Shown here piece after piece: positions 12,781-24,978 of a stretch of DNA of 64,000 bases. Source of the stretch: Prostheceraeus crozeri (Eukaryota > Platyhelminthes > Polycladida > Euryleptidae); contig CAJQUW010015652.1 in the NCBI GenBank assembly GCA_907163375.1, positions 62,001 through 126,000 on the forward strand, read 5' to 3'. The notes beneath the pieces are model-generated. The model made no database searches. It worked only from the letters and a program-made list of their open reading frames with translations, and was not told where the DNA came from. Made by a program: the position numbers and the translations under genes. Numbering within the stretch: the first letter of the stretch is position 1; each line of letters opens with the position of its first letter.

Positions 12781-13251
12781 CTAAATCACCCAGTGAAAAG
12801 ACAATCCTTATTTCATGTTGTAATTTTGGTCATTCGCCATTGACCTATGTTGTTATGGTAGATGTAATGAAAAAATAGACGTCTTAGGTCAATAAATCAT
12901 ATAATACTCCCAAATTTTCGAATGTCTCTTTCTCAAGGGTATGAAATCACACTGACAGTGGGCAAATTATCCTACGATCATTAAAGTGTCATTCGCACAT
13001 GCCAACATGCATCTGCTGTTATCAGACTCTTTTTCACCACAGCAGTTATTTGAATGTATTGGGAGTAACACCTTAAGAATATATAGACAAAATGCACATG
13101 CAACATTCTTGTAATGAGGATATTCTTCTAAATGTCCTACTCAATCAAGGAGCCTTTTAACCCTATTTTAAAGAATATTAGAAATAATGGAAATGCTAAT
13201 CATTTGTATTGCACATTCGTCATCTGGCAAATCGTAACGAGAACAAAACGG

Positions 13252-13545
13252 ATAAAAATTTATTAATTCTCAACAGATACAACCATCACGAGACGTGTTT
13301 AGGTTAGTCCTCTTAAGTCGTGGGTCAGGCTCGAACCAGCGACTTTGGAGCTAGAGGACGCACAAGTACACCCTCTAACCACAAGGCCACCGGACCATCT
13401 GCTGAGATAGCGAATTAGCCAGGAAGGCACTACTGACACGTGGAGGGCGGATTGCATAATGCAACCACTTCATGCACTTCACGCCACTCATTTAATGTTT
13501 TCACAAACACTACCACAAGTATTTATCAATTGACAGGCTACTTGT
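13252..13545 (-). mobile_element. TIR/tRNA-like element, copy 2
   Basis: Reverse-orientation copy of 11157-11524. Read on the minus strand, the A box region tggccttgtggttagaggg and B box ggttcgagcc are present. So are the linker ccgccctccacgtg, the tail 'cacgtctcgtgatggttg', and a 5' end matching caagta.cctg.caattgat. The tail side is shortened. It lies directly next to a foldback-element arm. Confidence 0.65.
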
Positions 13546-13554
13546 GAAAAAGAA

Positions 13555-13740
13555 AATTCCATTCTTGCAAAAAAACTGCAATCTACGTACCATAGGGTTA
13601 ACATGTGCTTTTCTCTAATCCTGTCTAACAAGAAGATGAGCCAGGTGGAACTCGGCAGAAACACAGATTCGTAGTAGCCACTGTGAAAGTCTCATTTTCA
13701 GCCTCGTTTCCTGTAGAAACTCGCTGTGGCAGCTAGACTC
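13555..13740 (+). mobile_element. Single arm of the foldback family
   Basis: It matches the right arm of 6905-7611: the 'gcaatctacgtacc' block, tctaatcctgtctaacaag, actcggcag, agattcgtagtag, and 'gtgaaagtctcatttt.agcctcg' with an aactcgctgtggcagc end. No opposing arm is nearby, so this is a solo or deleted copy. Confidence 0.65.
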
Positions 13741-13977
13741 TACACAAGATAGCTTAGATATCCAAAAACCCGACCATCTATGATCAGAATGTGTTCAGAG
13801 GTACTGGACAAAATAAACTATCAATGTCATCTTCCACAAAAGATCCGACATAGTTTATGTGCGGTCTCGCTACAGCATGAATGCTGGTAGCGTTCTGTAA
13901 ATGATAATAGGACAATGTGCTGTAGATATCACTTGGAGATGACTTCTGCATTCACTCGCATTCCTTTTGTTATGTCA

Positions 13978-14045
13978 GCGTGGCCTAGTGAAGAAGGTAC
14001 GGGCTCGTCTCCACAGCGGACTGCGGTTCGATTCCTGTGTGAGGG
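13978..14045 (+). mobile_element. tRNA-derived SINE head
   Basis: A box tggcctagtga (13981-13991) and a perfect B box ggttcgattcc (14025-14035) sit 34 bases apart. The sequence does not fold as a full tRNA with an acceptor stem. It lies in the intron ~130 bases before the cadherin exon. Confidence 0.6.
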
Positions 14046-14173
14046 TCGTGGAAACAAGGGTGTTGGTGTCATTTATTGACTTAATAGTTGTCATTTTCTT
14101 TTGATATGCAATGTACTGCGGCAGACCTTTGTTGTCAATAACTTGCCTAATCGCTACATTGTCGATATTTCAG

Positions 14174-15016
14174 GTGAACGTTAGGATTCGGGACATCAAT
14201 GACAACGCTCCTCACTTCCTGCAGCCGATCTACTCGGAGTCAGTGACTGAAGACACAGATCCAGCGCGTTATCCTCATTATCCTATCGTGAGGGTTCAGG
14301 CACGTGATCAAGATGAGCCTGATACTCCAAACACAGAAATAGTTTACAGTCTAGGCGAAATTCCGATCAATAAGGACAACAAGGAACTCTTCAAGATCGA
14401 CTCTACAACAGGACAGATCACTTCGACGAGTCTATTAGATCGCGAGGAGCAGAAATTCTTCAATTTCTCTGTGTTGGCCACCGACAAAGGCAAGCCTCAT
14501 CTCACCGGCACAGCGACAGTGTCCTTAACAGTAACAGACTACAATGATCACACGCCGAAATTCGGTCAAATCAAGTACAACTGTTATCTTCGTGAGAACG
14601 TTCCTATCAATTCTCTTGTGGAAACTATCCACGTGCGCGACAAGGATGAAGGTCGAAATGCAAATCTCTCATTCTACATGCGTTACGAGGAAGGTCCACA
14701 GAGTCTTCCATTTCGGCTGAGCTCTGGCGGGCCTTTTCAGAATGGTTACTCGGTCTACGTTCGCACAATCGCTCGGATCGACCGTGAGGCGCTGGTGTCC
14801 TCAGATCGGAATCACAGAACCAACGTCAGTCCTGTCTACAGATTCTACATCATCGCCAAAGATATGGGCATCGATAGAAGCTTGACGTCTAGAGTGGAAG
14901 TCAGTGTGCATATCACCGATGAGAACGATGAAGCGCCGCGCTTCAACAATCCACCTAACAACCGGTCTCGCGTGCGGGTTTCATATCTGGAACGTGTGGG
15001 CAAAGAAATCGTACAA
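14174..15016 (+). CDS. Cadherin-superfamily ectodomain exon (internal exon, partial gene)
   Basis: Internal exon of a cadherin, a calcium-dependent adhesion receptor whose tandem EC repeats lie outside the cell. It opens after a pyrimidine-rich acceptor (...atatttcag) and closes at a perfect donor (caa/gtaagt). It is 843 bases, 281 codons, phase 0 at both ends, so it could be skipped without a frameshift. Residues 1-13 finish one EC repeat with the calcium linker DINDNAPHF. Residues ~14-127 are a full repeat with RDQDEPD, LDREEQ and a variant closing linker DYNDHTPKF, where H replaces the second N. Residues ~128-257 are a second full repeat with DKDEGRNANLSF, IDREAL and DENDEAPRF, and an insertion around SSDRNHRTNVS. 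Residues ~258-281 start a further repeat (VSYLERVGKEIVQ). The repeat style suits Fat, Dachsous, CDH23 or protocadherin-like proteins; I cannot choose. No other cadherin exon was found in the window, so the flanking introns are long. An in-frame ATG at 14111 lies in the intron and is not the start. Confidence 0.93.
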
Positions 15017-15261
15017 GTAAGTCAAATTTGACTTTTGTTCATGTGAGATGCGAATTGCAAATAATTGACATCAGTTTCTTGTGACGTCATCATCGTAAAC
15101 ACATCAGAAAGCTATAGATCGGACATCTTCAAGATCAGCTGCAGAAATCGGGTCTGAGTCTGAGTGAAGCTCTAACATGATCCGGAAGAAAGGAATCTAG
15201 CTGCAACCGAGATCAAGCTAAAAACTGCAAGTGTTATAATGATAATCGGTTGGGTTCATGG

Positions 15262-15765
15262 CGTAGAGATAGACATCGATAGAATCTTTAGAACGGAAAG
15301 GCGGCTCATGTAATGTAATAGTGGTAAAAAGTCCGCTCGCATTTTCACTTGTACCACAAAAATGGTTTGTTTATATGAACATAACCAAAATGGAAATTGA
15401 CTCAAGGTCGCGACAGAGTTCGGGGAACTAAGTTGGAGCATGAATAACCAATGAAAAACTTAAAATTACACATGTGACTGATTCTAACCCAATGATACAG
15501 CAGTTGACAAGTGGATCTGAGTGAAAATGCGTGCGAATTTTGTGCCACTATTGTGTATTGCTTGACTTCCATTCTAGAGGTTTCAGTGTTATCAATTTCA
15601 ATGACTTACAATGTAGATGTACTTGCCAATGACTGCATCATTGGATTAGGAGCAGTCACATGCGTGATTCGAAGCTTCTCATTTGTTATTCATGTCCCAA
15701 CCTAGTTCCCCAATGGTGCCGCGACCTTGGGTGAATTTTAGGTAGCATTAAATAACTTCTAGATG
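15262..15765 (-). mobile_element. hAT-type MITE (CATAGAAAT family), outer copy, interrupted
   Basis: Left part 15262-15354 and right part 15604-15765 together match one reverse-orientation copy of the family seen at 28265-28518. It is more diverged than the other copies and is split by the forward copy 15355-15603. It lies in the intron after the cadherin exon. Confidence 0.7.
15355..15603 (+). mobile_element. hAT-type MITE, inner copy nested in the outer one
   Basis: Forward copy, 249 bases, ending atttcaatg. The flanking octamers acttgtac and acttacaa agree at 6 of 8 places, as expected of an aged 8-bp hAT target duplication. Internal blocks are ggaaattgactcaaggtcgc, gtgactgattctaacccaat and gaaaatgcgtgcga. 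Non-coding. Confidence 0.75.
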
Positions 15766-16002
15766 CCTCACACTATCTTCCCGCCCCCAGCTGTTCACCT
15801 GACCAGGAGTCGAGTACAAGTCAGCTAAAAAACCAAACAAGCGTTTTGTCCACACGACCGGGCACCAACGACTACCTAAAGCGTGTAATTGAGTAGCAAT
15901 AGCGGCTGGTTTGGCAGTAGTTCAACCGTCTCCTCCGCTGTCAGAGCTGTGAGGCAAGACACAGGCTTTCAGCAACGCTACACCTGTGCCACCTGCGTGG
16001 GC

Positions 16003-16065
16003 GTGTGTGTAGAGCGATTGCTTGGCAATCCAGCTGCCTCGTGTTCGAATCGTGGTCAGGCAATT
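16003..16065 (+). mobile_element. tRNA-derived SINE head
   Basis: The A-box-like block gtgtgtagagcg and B box gtgttcgaatcg are spaced as in a tRNA. The match to a functional tRNA is incomplete (no acceptor stem found). Likely a SINE remnant. Confidence 0.45.
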
Positions 16066-16099
16066 TTTGGTCGTCAAGGTAGGGCTGCATCCAACCACT

Positions 16100-17810
16100 G
16101 CTGTTCGATTATATATTTTAAACAGTCGATGACCAAGTAATGTTCGCTAAAATTCTCTATAATTCGGACAATCAATCTTTCCAGCTGTAAGGACGGAAGT
16201 GTGAAGTGGAGGATAACGTTGGGAGAGGTCAGACGAAAGGCTTGAGTTGCTCGTGTTTGTTCTGCCTCTTTCTCTACGGCGGATGAACAAACAATGGCCC
16301 AGGGTCAGTGATGATGGAAGTGAGATACTCAACTGCCCCCAAACCTTCAAAGCATTACCGACAGCTTTTCAAGACATCTAGCATGCGCAGTTCTTGAGAA
16401 TTCGTGAAAATCAAGGAATTAAGATTCCCCAGTGTTGTTTTTTTTCTCGCGTCATTTGAACAAGAGAACCGCTTTGAATATTTTCTCATTTAAAAGTTTC
16501 ATGGTGTCTATTGAGCAGATCAGAAAATATCTAGAAAGACAAAATCTTAGAACATTGTCAGCGGCTATTGTGTGAGTGCACTCAGAAATAGTCATCTATT
16601 CATTTGAATTACATTTGCAGATTTCAAATGAGCATGATATTCAGGGTAGCTGGTAGGATATCAATCACACGATAAATTGCTAAGATGTGTTGTTTGTGAT
16701 TCTGATGATAATGGCAGCGTCTGCGGCGAATATTGTGTTCAAGTTTGTCACAGTAGCCACATGATGGTCAACAGATCGTGTAATAATAAACCTTTATGAC
16801 ATAGATATTTGTATACATTTTACAGATGTTGTAACACTTCTGTCTTGTTTGTGCTGTATTCCTTATTCCAAATTAAATAAAGTATTTAGAAACGGCAGGC
16901 CTAGACATCTCAGGAATACAGTTTGAATTTCAGCAGAGATGCAAGTGCACAATATACCATGTACTATGTACTTTGCCACCATAGAAAGATTAGAATTCAT
17001 GCACATTGGTGCTTGCTGAAAGCATGCTGCATGAATCAGTAGGTTTCAGAGACGATAGGCGAAGGTTGTGGAGCGGAGAAGAAGTGGGTTAATCAGTCAC
17101 TTATCGTTCAGCTCAAATAGCATTCTAAGCCTCAGATAAACAGCTATTCAAAAACATGATCAGCGATGCCGATTAAGCAATACAAATCAATGTTGATAAT
17201 TTGAGACATGAACATTTTCATAAGACTGTAATCCACAAATGTGTTTGATTGAAACGAATTAACAAGATCCTCCAAATGTAGAAATTTTATCTGATATTCA
17301 CACCTCTTCTTAAGATGGTTTAAAAGTATTTAATGGATTTAAGCCAAATTGCTAATTGTTGCAAATTGATGCTATATTGCAAATCTTCACCATTAAGACG
17401 GCCAAGCAAATACAGCAACAAAAAGGAAGACATCAAAATCCAAAAAGTTGTGATTAATATTCTGTGCATTCCTCCCAGTTACGTATTATAGGAACATTTG
17501 ATTAGCACGCATTCTCGAGGGCGCGAATTGATGGCATTGATATCTCTCTGTCAATCAATCACTGTAACATCAATATCGGATTTACACAATTGGAGGTGTT
17601 TATAAACAGAGGAATGAGGAACGAAGTTGAGTAAGATATTCATTGATTCTTGTATGCGGAAATGCAACGGTCCTTCATGTGCAAAAATGTTCGCAGTTTT
17701 TACTTTCAATTTTAGAAATTACTAATTCATTAAAGCATATGTTCTTATTAGGATTTCTGTAATTGATGGAAGTACATTGCTTCCTTTCTTTGTGTTTTCG
17801 CAACATTATT
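16100..17810. other. Unannotated stretch, no gene seen
   Basis: AT-rich, with no frame carrying recognisable motifs on either strand and no clear repeat family. It may be intron of the cadherin gene. Confidence 0.5.
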
Positions 17811-17977
17811 TGTAAATGAAAAGTCGATGTGTCACGATCAGTTTCAGTCTATTTTAGACCATCATTAGTTGTATGTACAGGCATGGAGAAAATCGACTTA
17901 TATACAACAATGATTAAAGTTAAGAGTGAAGAGAATAGTACTCAATAAAATTGCGACAGTCACAGAAATTGCGTCGG

Positions 17978-18310
17978 TCACAGAAAGACCCGCAGCTTAA
18001 ATGAAGAATCGTGTTCATTCAGCAAGGTTCTGTCAGTGCTATGGCAAAGAGCGATACTTTCAGCTATTTTCGTGTACTTCGTTTTGTAGATTATCGAGAA
18101 ATCCTCAAGGTCAGCAGAGTGCAAATGTTTTGAAATTTCAGTTTCATTAGGAATACCGCGAATATGTTCTTTTATTCTAGTGTAGAGATGACGCTTAGTC
18201 TCACCAATATAGCTGCTTGAGCACAGCTTACAAGTAAATTTATATACGACATCAGAGGAGAGACTAAACTTCAATCTGTCTTTGTTTGGAAAAAGGTTAG
18301 CAGTCTTTAG
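17978..18310 (-). pseudogene. GIY-YIG endonuclease domain of a Penelope-like element
   Basis: The minus-strand frame reads NLFPNKDRLKFSLSSDVVYK, FTCKLCSSSYIGETKRHLYT, RIKEHIRG, KHLHSADLEDFSII, and near the end SIALCHSTDRTLLNEHDSS. This matches the Penelope EN layout: VVYKFTC..C...YIGET..HL..R..EH, then the H of KHL, then the E and N of LNE. The Arg and Glu of the active centre appear present. The RT half is absent, so it cannot work alone. Confidence 0.8.
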
Positions 18311-18435
18311 AGTTCAGTAAGAAACAATAATTTTATGACTAGCTGGAAGGATTTTGTTCAAACTATCAATTTCATTGAGTACTATTCTCTTTTAACTTTA
18401 ATCATTGTTGTATATAAGACGATTTTTTCCATGCC

Positions 18436-18485
18436 TGTACATACACCTGATGATGGTCTAAAACAGACTGAAACCGGTCGTGACA
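18436..18485 (+). ncRNA. Hammerhead-ribozyme-like core in the Penelope flank
   Basis: It holds the invariant boxes ctgatga (18447-18453) and gaaac (18470-18474). Stem II is ggtct/agact around a 5-base loop. Stem III is the self-complementary accggt ending in cleavage triplet gtc (18477-18479). Stem I is cac/gtg plus tgt/aca. One extra t follows ctgatga. A stem III this short is the form known from Penelope-like elements, thought to act as a dimer. The opposite flank (minus strand, ~17828-17880) has ctaatga in place of ctgatga and a disrupted stem III, so that copy is probably inactive. Confidence 0.55.
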
Positions 18486-18559
18486 CATCGAATTTTCATT
18501 TTGAAATGAATTTGGGAAGCCTCGCGTATTATTTGTAAAGTATTAAATCGATGATAATG

Positions 18560-21500
18560 TCGAACAGGTAAGTCTAATTATTTAAGGATTATTTTATTTT
18601 AAGATTAACACGGTCTGAAATATATGGAATATTGATGTAGAAGAATTCACTCCTATGTTGCACTTTTTAGCGTATGAGTGAAACTTTGGATATTTTGCGA
18701 CTCATGAAATTAGGAAGATAATCATTTAGTTGCAAAATACTTTCATATTCGCATTCAGATTGTTTGTTTTGCAAATTATCAGAACAGCGTTCAAGTCGTC
18801 GTTTTCTTTCATTTTTGCAAGTTGTTTAGCTTCATTTTTGTTTTTTAAACTGAAAGATTTTAGTCTTTAAGTCAATACTTACAAATGCTGCTTTAAACAA
18901 ATTACGACATATTGTTAAAGGTTTACAAAGAATTTTAACAAAAACATGATGTTCTGAGTGACATATTGAAAAAAATAAATTGCATTTCAACTCCCTTTGT
19001 ATCCTCTGATGCGGCCTGAGAAGGCGAATATTATAGGAGATAGAACTTGCTACAAATAGAGGGCCGTTTTTTAATCAAGTTGATTTAGTTTCCATTCAAA
19101 ACTCGCATTTGAAGACATTTAGGATATGCATGGTAAGTTTTCACCTCAGCCTGTCTTAACAGCTGGTTCATTGAAGAATTCTATTTCTGAGAATTAAGAC
19201 TTTTGCTTCTTGCGAATAGTGACAATGCGAATTGAACATAAGCCACACCTTTCAATCAACCAGTTAGTCAGTATTCCCGCAACACTTTTAGTCTACAAAA
19301 AAGAGGAAATCATGTTATACATCCAAACTTCATCCTATTCGAATCCCATGCTAAAGGATTTCTCAAATCCCATCGCTCACTCTCTGAGCAGTCTTTTATT
19401 ACTTGCAGTCCAACTATCCGGTTTTTCTTTTTTTAAGGCTGAATCTTTAATTTGAATTCATGTTTTAGATGATGAATTTAGGGAATGAGATACCCCGAGG
19501 AATATTTCAAATTGGAAATGTCATCTTTGATGCTTATGGATTATCTTCTGACCTATTAATGAGACAAACGATTCGGTTGACAATAAGTCAGTGAACTCTA
19601 ATGGAATGATATTTCACGAATTTCTTTTGCTTCTAACTTATATGAAATGTAAAGTTCAGGAGGAATACATATCTGCACTCATGAGATGTACCTAAAAGTT
19701 GCTTTAACAGCTCAGACAGTTAACTCCTCAAACTTATTGGTTAGAAAAATCAATTCCAACATCGACACCTCCTACGCTTGAGAGGAAGAATCAAATTTAA
19801 CCTTCGAACTTGAGACACTCGTATTTTCTCTTTGAACGTTAATCGATGCAAAATTGGTTTCATAAAATATCAAATTAAGAGAACCAATTAAAATAGGTTT
19901 GCATAAAATGTCGAGAAAAATAGGGGAATTTTGCACGTTTTGACTGGGCGGTTTGAGTGCATATACAGCTGAGAGGCGCTCGCGAATCCCCTGACAACTG
20001 CTTAAAATGCTAGATTTATCCTGAGATTATTTACTTATTAGTTGTAATTAATCATACATTAACATGGACACGATGTGCTTGAATGCACAGACGTTCCACT
20101 CTGCATTGGCGAAGATTTTACATAACAATGTTTGGCGAGTAAAATGATTAAGCTTTTCCATAAAGGCTTTTCATACTTTAAATACAAGCGATAAATTCGG
20201 TAACTTTTTGTCTAAGGTAGCATGTGAAGGTTCTATTGGCAGCTATGAGCGATCGCATAATGAGTCCTTCTTCAAAGTGCGACGAAGACCTTCCTCAAAA
20301 AATATTTCTTTTTGAAAAATACTTCTGCAATCTATTTTGCGACTCCGTCTTGCGGTTTACTGATCTATTTTGCATAAGCTTCTTGTGAATTTTTACTTTG
20401 TTTAAGCTGTTTGATCGGGACCTAGCTGTATCCCTAGATTTTGTTTTCACTGTTTTTTAATTCTCATGATGTGTTCCTATTTTCAAGCGATATAACACAG
20501 AAGAAATTCTATCTAGCACAGTAATAAGATGCTAGCTAGTTTTGTAAATGTGTAGAAAAATATCTCTAACATCCTCTTGCGCAACAAGTGAATGTCTTAA
20601 ATTGGAATTGCCGTGGGCGTGACTTCCCTGACATACTCACTGTTCACATTGTTTCCCTGTCAGTGGTAATAAAATGCCGTGTTGACGATAAAATATAAAA
20701 AATCCTAATTATCGGGGAGTTGTCTTATTACAGCCTAAAATAGGATGTTTGTTCGTGAAAGAGATTCATTCGCGTCGGTAATCACACGATGTTAAATACT
20801 GATTACTCAATCACTGGCTCATAATGAAATGATAAAATCTCCATTTCACTGCTTTATGAAAACAATGGATGGCAAAGCAGTCGCAGGTTTCAACTGTTGC
20901 AGCGTCAAAGAGCTTTGTGCAATTATAAATCCTTGTTTCAAAACAAATTGCCTTAACACTGTATTATCACAAAAATGTCTTGAATTCATATAGAGTAAGT
21001 ATATAAAAAGTATTTGTATACAGTGAAAGGTTTTATGTGACAAGATTCAGTTTTTATAAAGATTACTTCCTACAGTCTAAAAAAATATTTGATCACATTT
21101 CAAAAAGCTAAATTTTTGCAGATTACTATACTACCGACGTGAAGCCCCTTTATAAGTAGTATGAAACTTGTTGAATATCAAAATGAATTAAAAGTTACAA
21201 ACAAGTGTCTTAATTAAGCGGACATTAAGCTGATTGTCAAGAGAATTTCATGAACCACATTATAATGCGGTCTTCATGGAAAAGGTCGAGATCTTATTGT
21301 GCTTCTTGCTGAAATTTCAACCTATTAATTCAATTTTCATCGGCATGATATTATGATTCACTAAATTTAATGTTCCACTTCATGAATCTGAATAGCAATG
21401 CGGATCTTTTTACATCTTCCTAAAGTTAATTATAATGTCTTTGATTGTGATATCTTTTTTGTTTTTTGTGGCAGGTAGTTTGCGATATGATCATGCACAC

Positions 21501-24500
21501 GAAAATGCTATTATCATTATTACTAAGGCTGAGTCTATAGAAACCTGTTAAGTTTGTTCTCAATTAGTCTTTGATGCTGGGTTGTTTTCGATGTCTGTGA
21601 TTTGAGTGTTTTGTGATATCTTTGGTCTGTTGTAAGTACGCTTGAGTTTGTTATCTTGTTTCCGTCGTCGGCTACGTTATAGCGCTGCTCTTCATCTATC
21701 TATGTATATAATGTAAAGCTTTCTTCATATGGATTGCTATGATCTGTGACTTTGGGTTAAATCTTTAACCTTTATATCTTTAAATTTATATTTTTAAATC
21801 TTTAATCTTTTAATCCTTTAAATCTTTCTTCTTACGTTCTAACATTGCTACAATTTGAAATACTGTTATGAGATGCTGCTTTTTGTTAAAGCCATAAACC
21901 ATTTGAAACCGTCTTCAAACGTGACAGTGTGATTAAATAAATGAAAGTAAAAGACGCGTTTTTAAAGGCTTAAAATATAAACATTTTACAGCAACCTATC
22001 GAATTGCTAGTTTAAAAAGCTATATAGCCTTTATAAGGTTGACATGACACAGGATTTGCAAAATGTTATTATTCCTTCTGTATTGCTATCGTGATCAGTA
22101 AATTGCGTGTTAATTTATCCAAAAATGTGAAAAGTTGCATATTACTGTACTGTGTATTACATATGTACTGTGTTTCACCTTGAGTTCATTTAATGAAATC
22201 GAAACTGTATGCACATTGGGGATTCAATAAATGCTGATTTGTTGCCCTACCTAATATACTTATTCTATGCTTGAATCATCCTCATTAACATTATCATTAA
22301 CAATTATCTTTCGAAAATTTGAAAAAGGCAAAATTCAGACCTTTTACATTTTTCAAAACATGTCATGCATTGACCAAATCCATTAATATTTTAGAGTGCA
22401 GTCCTAGCTAGCATCTGCACATACGCAGCCAGTAATTATTCTTTCTTGATCATCTTAGATTTAGCTTCTATGGATTCAACATTACAAAAGCCTGTTCATG
22501 TGCCAGCAAGAATGAGCTTCTTTGAGCTGACACTGTTTGTAGATGATAAAGATCGATCTGAAGTGACCTTGTGCTTCCCAAGGATGACAAACATACAACT
22601 TGCAGGCCTCTAATCAGAGGAGTCATTCTGCTACAAATGCGGAAGAAAGAGGCATGCGGTTTAGCTTTGAAAGATGACACGAATGTTGCTACCGAAGGAC
22701 CAAATCGCCCTTCCATTGTAATGAGTTAATTACCGGTCCGAAACCAATCCCACTGAGATAATTTACTTCGATTAACTGCAAATGCAACAGAGAAAAAGTC
22801 CCTCGGTTTGTAAACAAACGGAAGCTTCGATTTGGTCCTCAGTTAAATCAGTCCGTGAAAAGTCAGACGTTTCAGTTCCAGACATCAAGAAATCAATCAA
22901 AATATCATTGTAGTTGAGATCTGTACATTTAATGGCCGTCTCCTTCGTACATTTTAATATCAATCAACTTCCATCACGATCGCATGAGTATAAAATGAAC
23001 AGCCAGCGTCGCTCTAAGTCGTCGAAATATCTTTTACTTGTCGAATTTTTTCATCTCTTTTCAAACAGCAGCTTCCAAGCCTCACGATCTCACGCTGGAG
23101 TATCATAAACTCCAATTAATGTTTGGCGACACGTATAAGACGTGTTAGAATTGATATCCTTCTGCTTGTTGGGAACGTTAATCAGGTTTCATTACCATCA
23201 AATGAATTTCATCTCCAGTTAATTGCCAGTGCGATTATCATAACGTTTAGATTTGCTACGCTCTGATTATATGATCGCATTGAGAGCACTCAGTAAATTC
23301 ATGTCGACTTGGAGTGAGTACATCTGTGAGAGGCTCCACGAGGCTTTGGAAATTCTGAGGACAAACTTGTCAGATTCATCATTAGTCTTTGTTTACAATA
23401 TCTGTTTCCAACTTCTAGAAATGGTTTTCATTGATGTCAGAATTTGTTGGGATATCTTTGAAGGTTGATATTCTTGAAAATCAATGCGTGTCGGATGACA
23501 ATTTGAGGTAGTTATTCGATAATTTTAGACAACGATTTGTGACGTCGATATTCAAGGAAGTCAGATACCTTTCACCTGTACAGAGTTATCAACCAACAGG
23601 GACTTCCGGTACATCAAAATCAAACAAATGTCATGCACTTAACATACATGATCTGTAAGTATGCACTTATACAAAGAACTGTGATTTGCAATTCAGACAG
23701 TGCGTCTGCAGGTTATCAATGCCATGGAGTCTGTACTCAACATTTTATCAACTCAAGTAAATAGTCCGAGAAGGCGTTTGATTGGAGGTATAATGTCTGG
23801 CATAGGATTCAGTACGAACTTAGTAAGACAGACAGATCATATCAAAAAAACATGCGACTAAACACGATCCTCAAATCACAACTCTAGAAATGAAATGAGT
23901 TCTTGTGGCAGTAAATACAAAATTATTTTAGGCTTTGTAAGATGCATTAACTGAAACCTATGCCGGTAAGAGTGATTGTCATCCCAAAACATTGATTATT
24001 TCTAAAGTAGCTAAATTTAAAACTATTACTTTCAAGCATTTTCATTGCCATATCTAAAGAGGTAGTATAGCGTGTATTGTCACAAAACTGTATCGTGCAC
24101 AATGTTTCTTGCCAAACATAGCGATGAACAAAGCAATTTCTGTTTTCCGAAACATTGAACACATGCTATTCATACTATCTACTTACACCGTAATTTGAAA
24201 ATGTCCAACAAGGTTTAAATGTCATTCTAATTAAAGAAATTTTAATTCCTTTTTCTTTTTTCTTTTTCCTTTTTCGATTAATTTCTTTTTATCTTTCGCC
24301 GCACAGATAGTGATTGGCTTTTGCTTTTCTTAACTATATTTCGGCGAACCGCCCGTCTCAATCAGATTTTGAATTTACAGCGATATCATCTAACAAGGAC
24401 TATGATTTCAAAATTAATTCTGGAAATATCTATTAAAGATATCATGGGTGAATGGGGAAAGAAGGTGAAGTCGAAGACAAGGAAGTCAAAATAGCACGTT

Positions 24501-24970
24501 TCCATGTAAACTGGTCACAATATAGGAATTATAGCTATCTGTCGAGGGCATAAATTGGAGGATATCCGAGGTCGCGCAGTGCACGATATGCTGTGATGTG
24601 AAGGCGTGTGCACTTTCATGGCTAATGTTGTTGAGAAGCCGAAACATATTTTAGAAAAACAAAGACAAATTATTGTCTGTACGTAGAAAGATTAATTTAA
24701 TTTTCTTCCATTAAAATGTTATCGAAATCTTCTTTACAAATTCAATTCTTATTGCTGTAAATCGGTATAAATCAAGATTTACTTTGTTATTTTAGACATC
24801 TATGCATCAGATATAGCGATCACAGTTGCTATCTGTTGCATGATGACCAGAAAATAACATATGGGGCCTATGCTCCTTTGAAAATAGGATTGAACTCAGA
24901 AATTAGACCCACACTTAGACTGTTTTGGACCTTTTCATTTTACAGTATATCGATTTCTGAGTGGCAAAAT
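18560..24970. other. Unannotated 6.4 kb, no gene seen
   Basis: Contains a cttta/aatct-rich low-complexity patch (21770-21840), a pyrimidine run (24245-24290), and a block at 22170-22250 shared with 1480-1550 (agttcat.taa..aaatcgaaactg). No domain-bearing frame. A good-looking donor (caggtaagt) at 18564 has no matching exon. Confidence 0.45.
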
Positions 24971-24978
24971 ATTTACAT

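Larger units (their letters stand above)
17815..18513 (-). mobile_element. Small Penelope-like element with inverted flanking repeats
   Basis: Inverted arms 17815-17946 and 18373-18513 share actattctcttttaacttta, atcattgttgtatataag, catgcctgtacata and gtgacacatcga. They flank a minus-strand GIY-YIG coding segment (17978 to ~18310). Penelope-like elements are known for pseudo-LTRs, sometimes inverted, and for hammerhead ribozymes in them. No reverse transcriptase lies between the arms, so this is an internally deleted copy. Confidence 0.75.
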
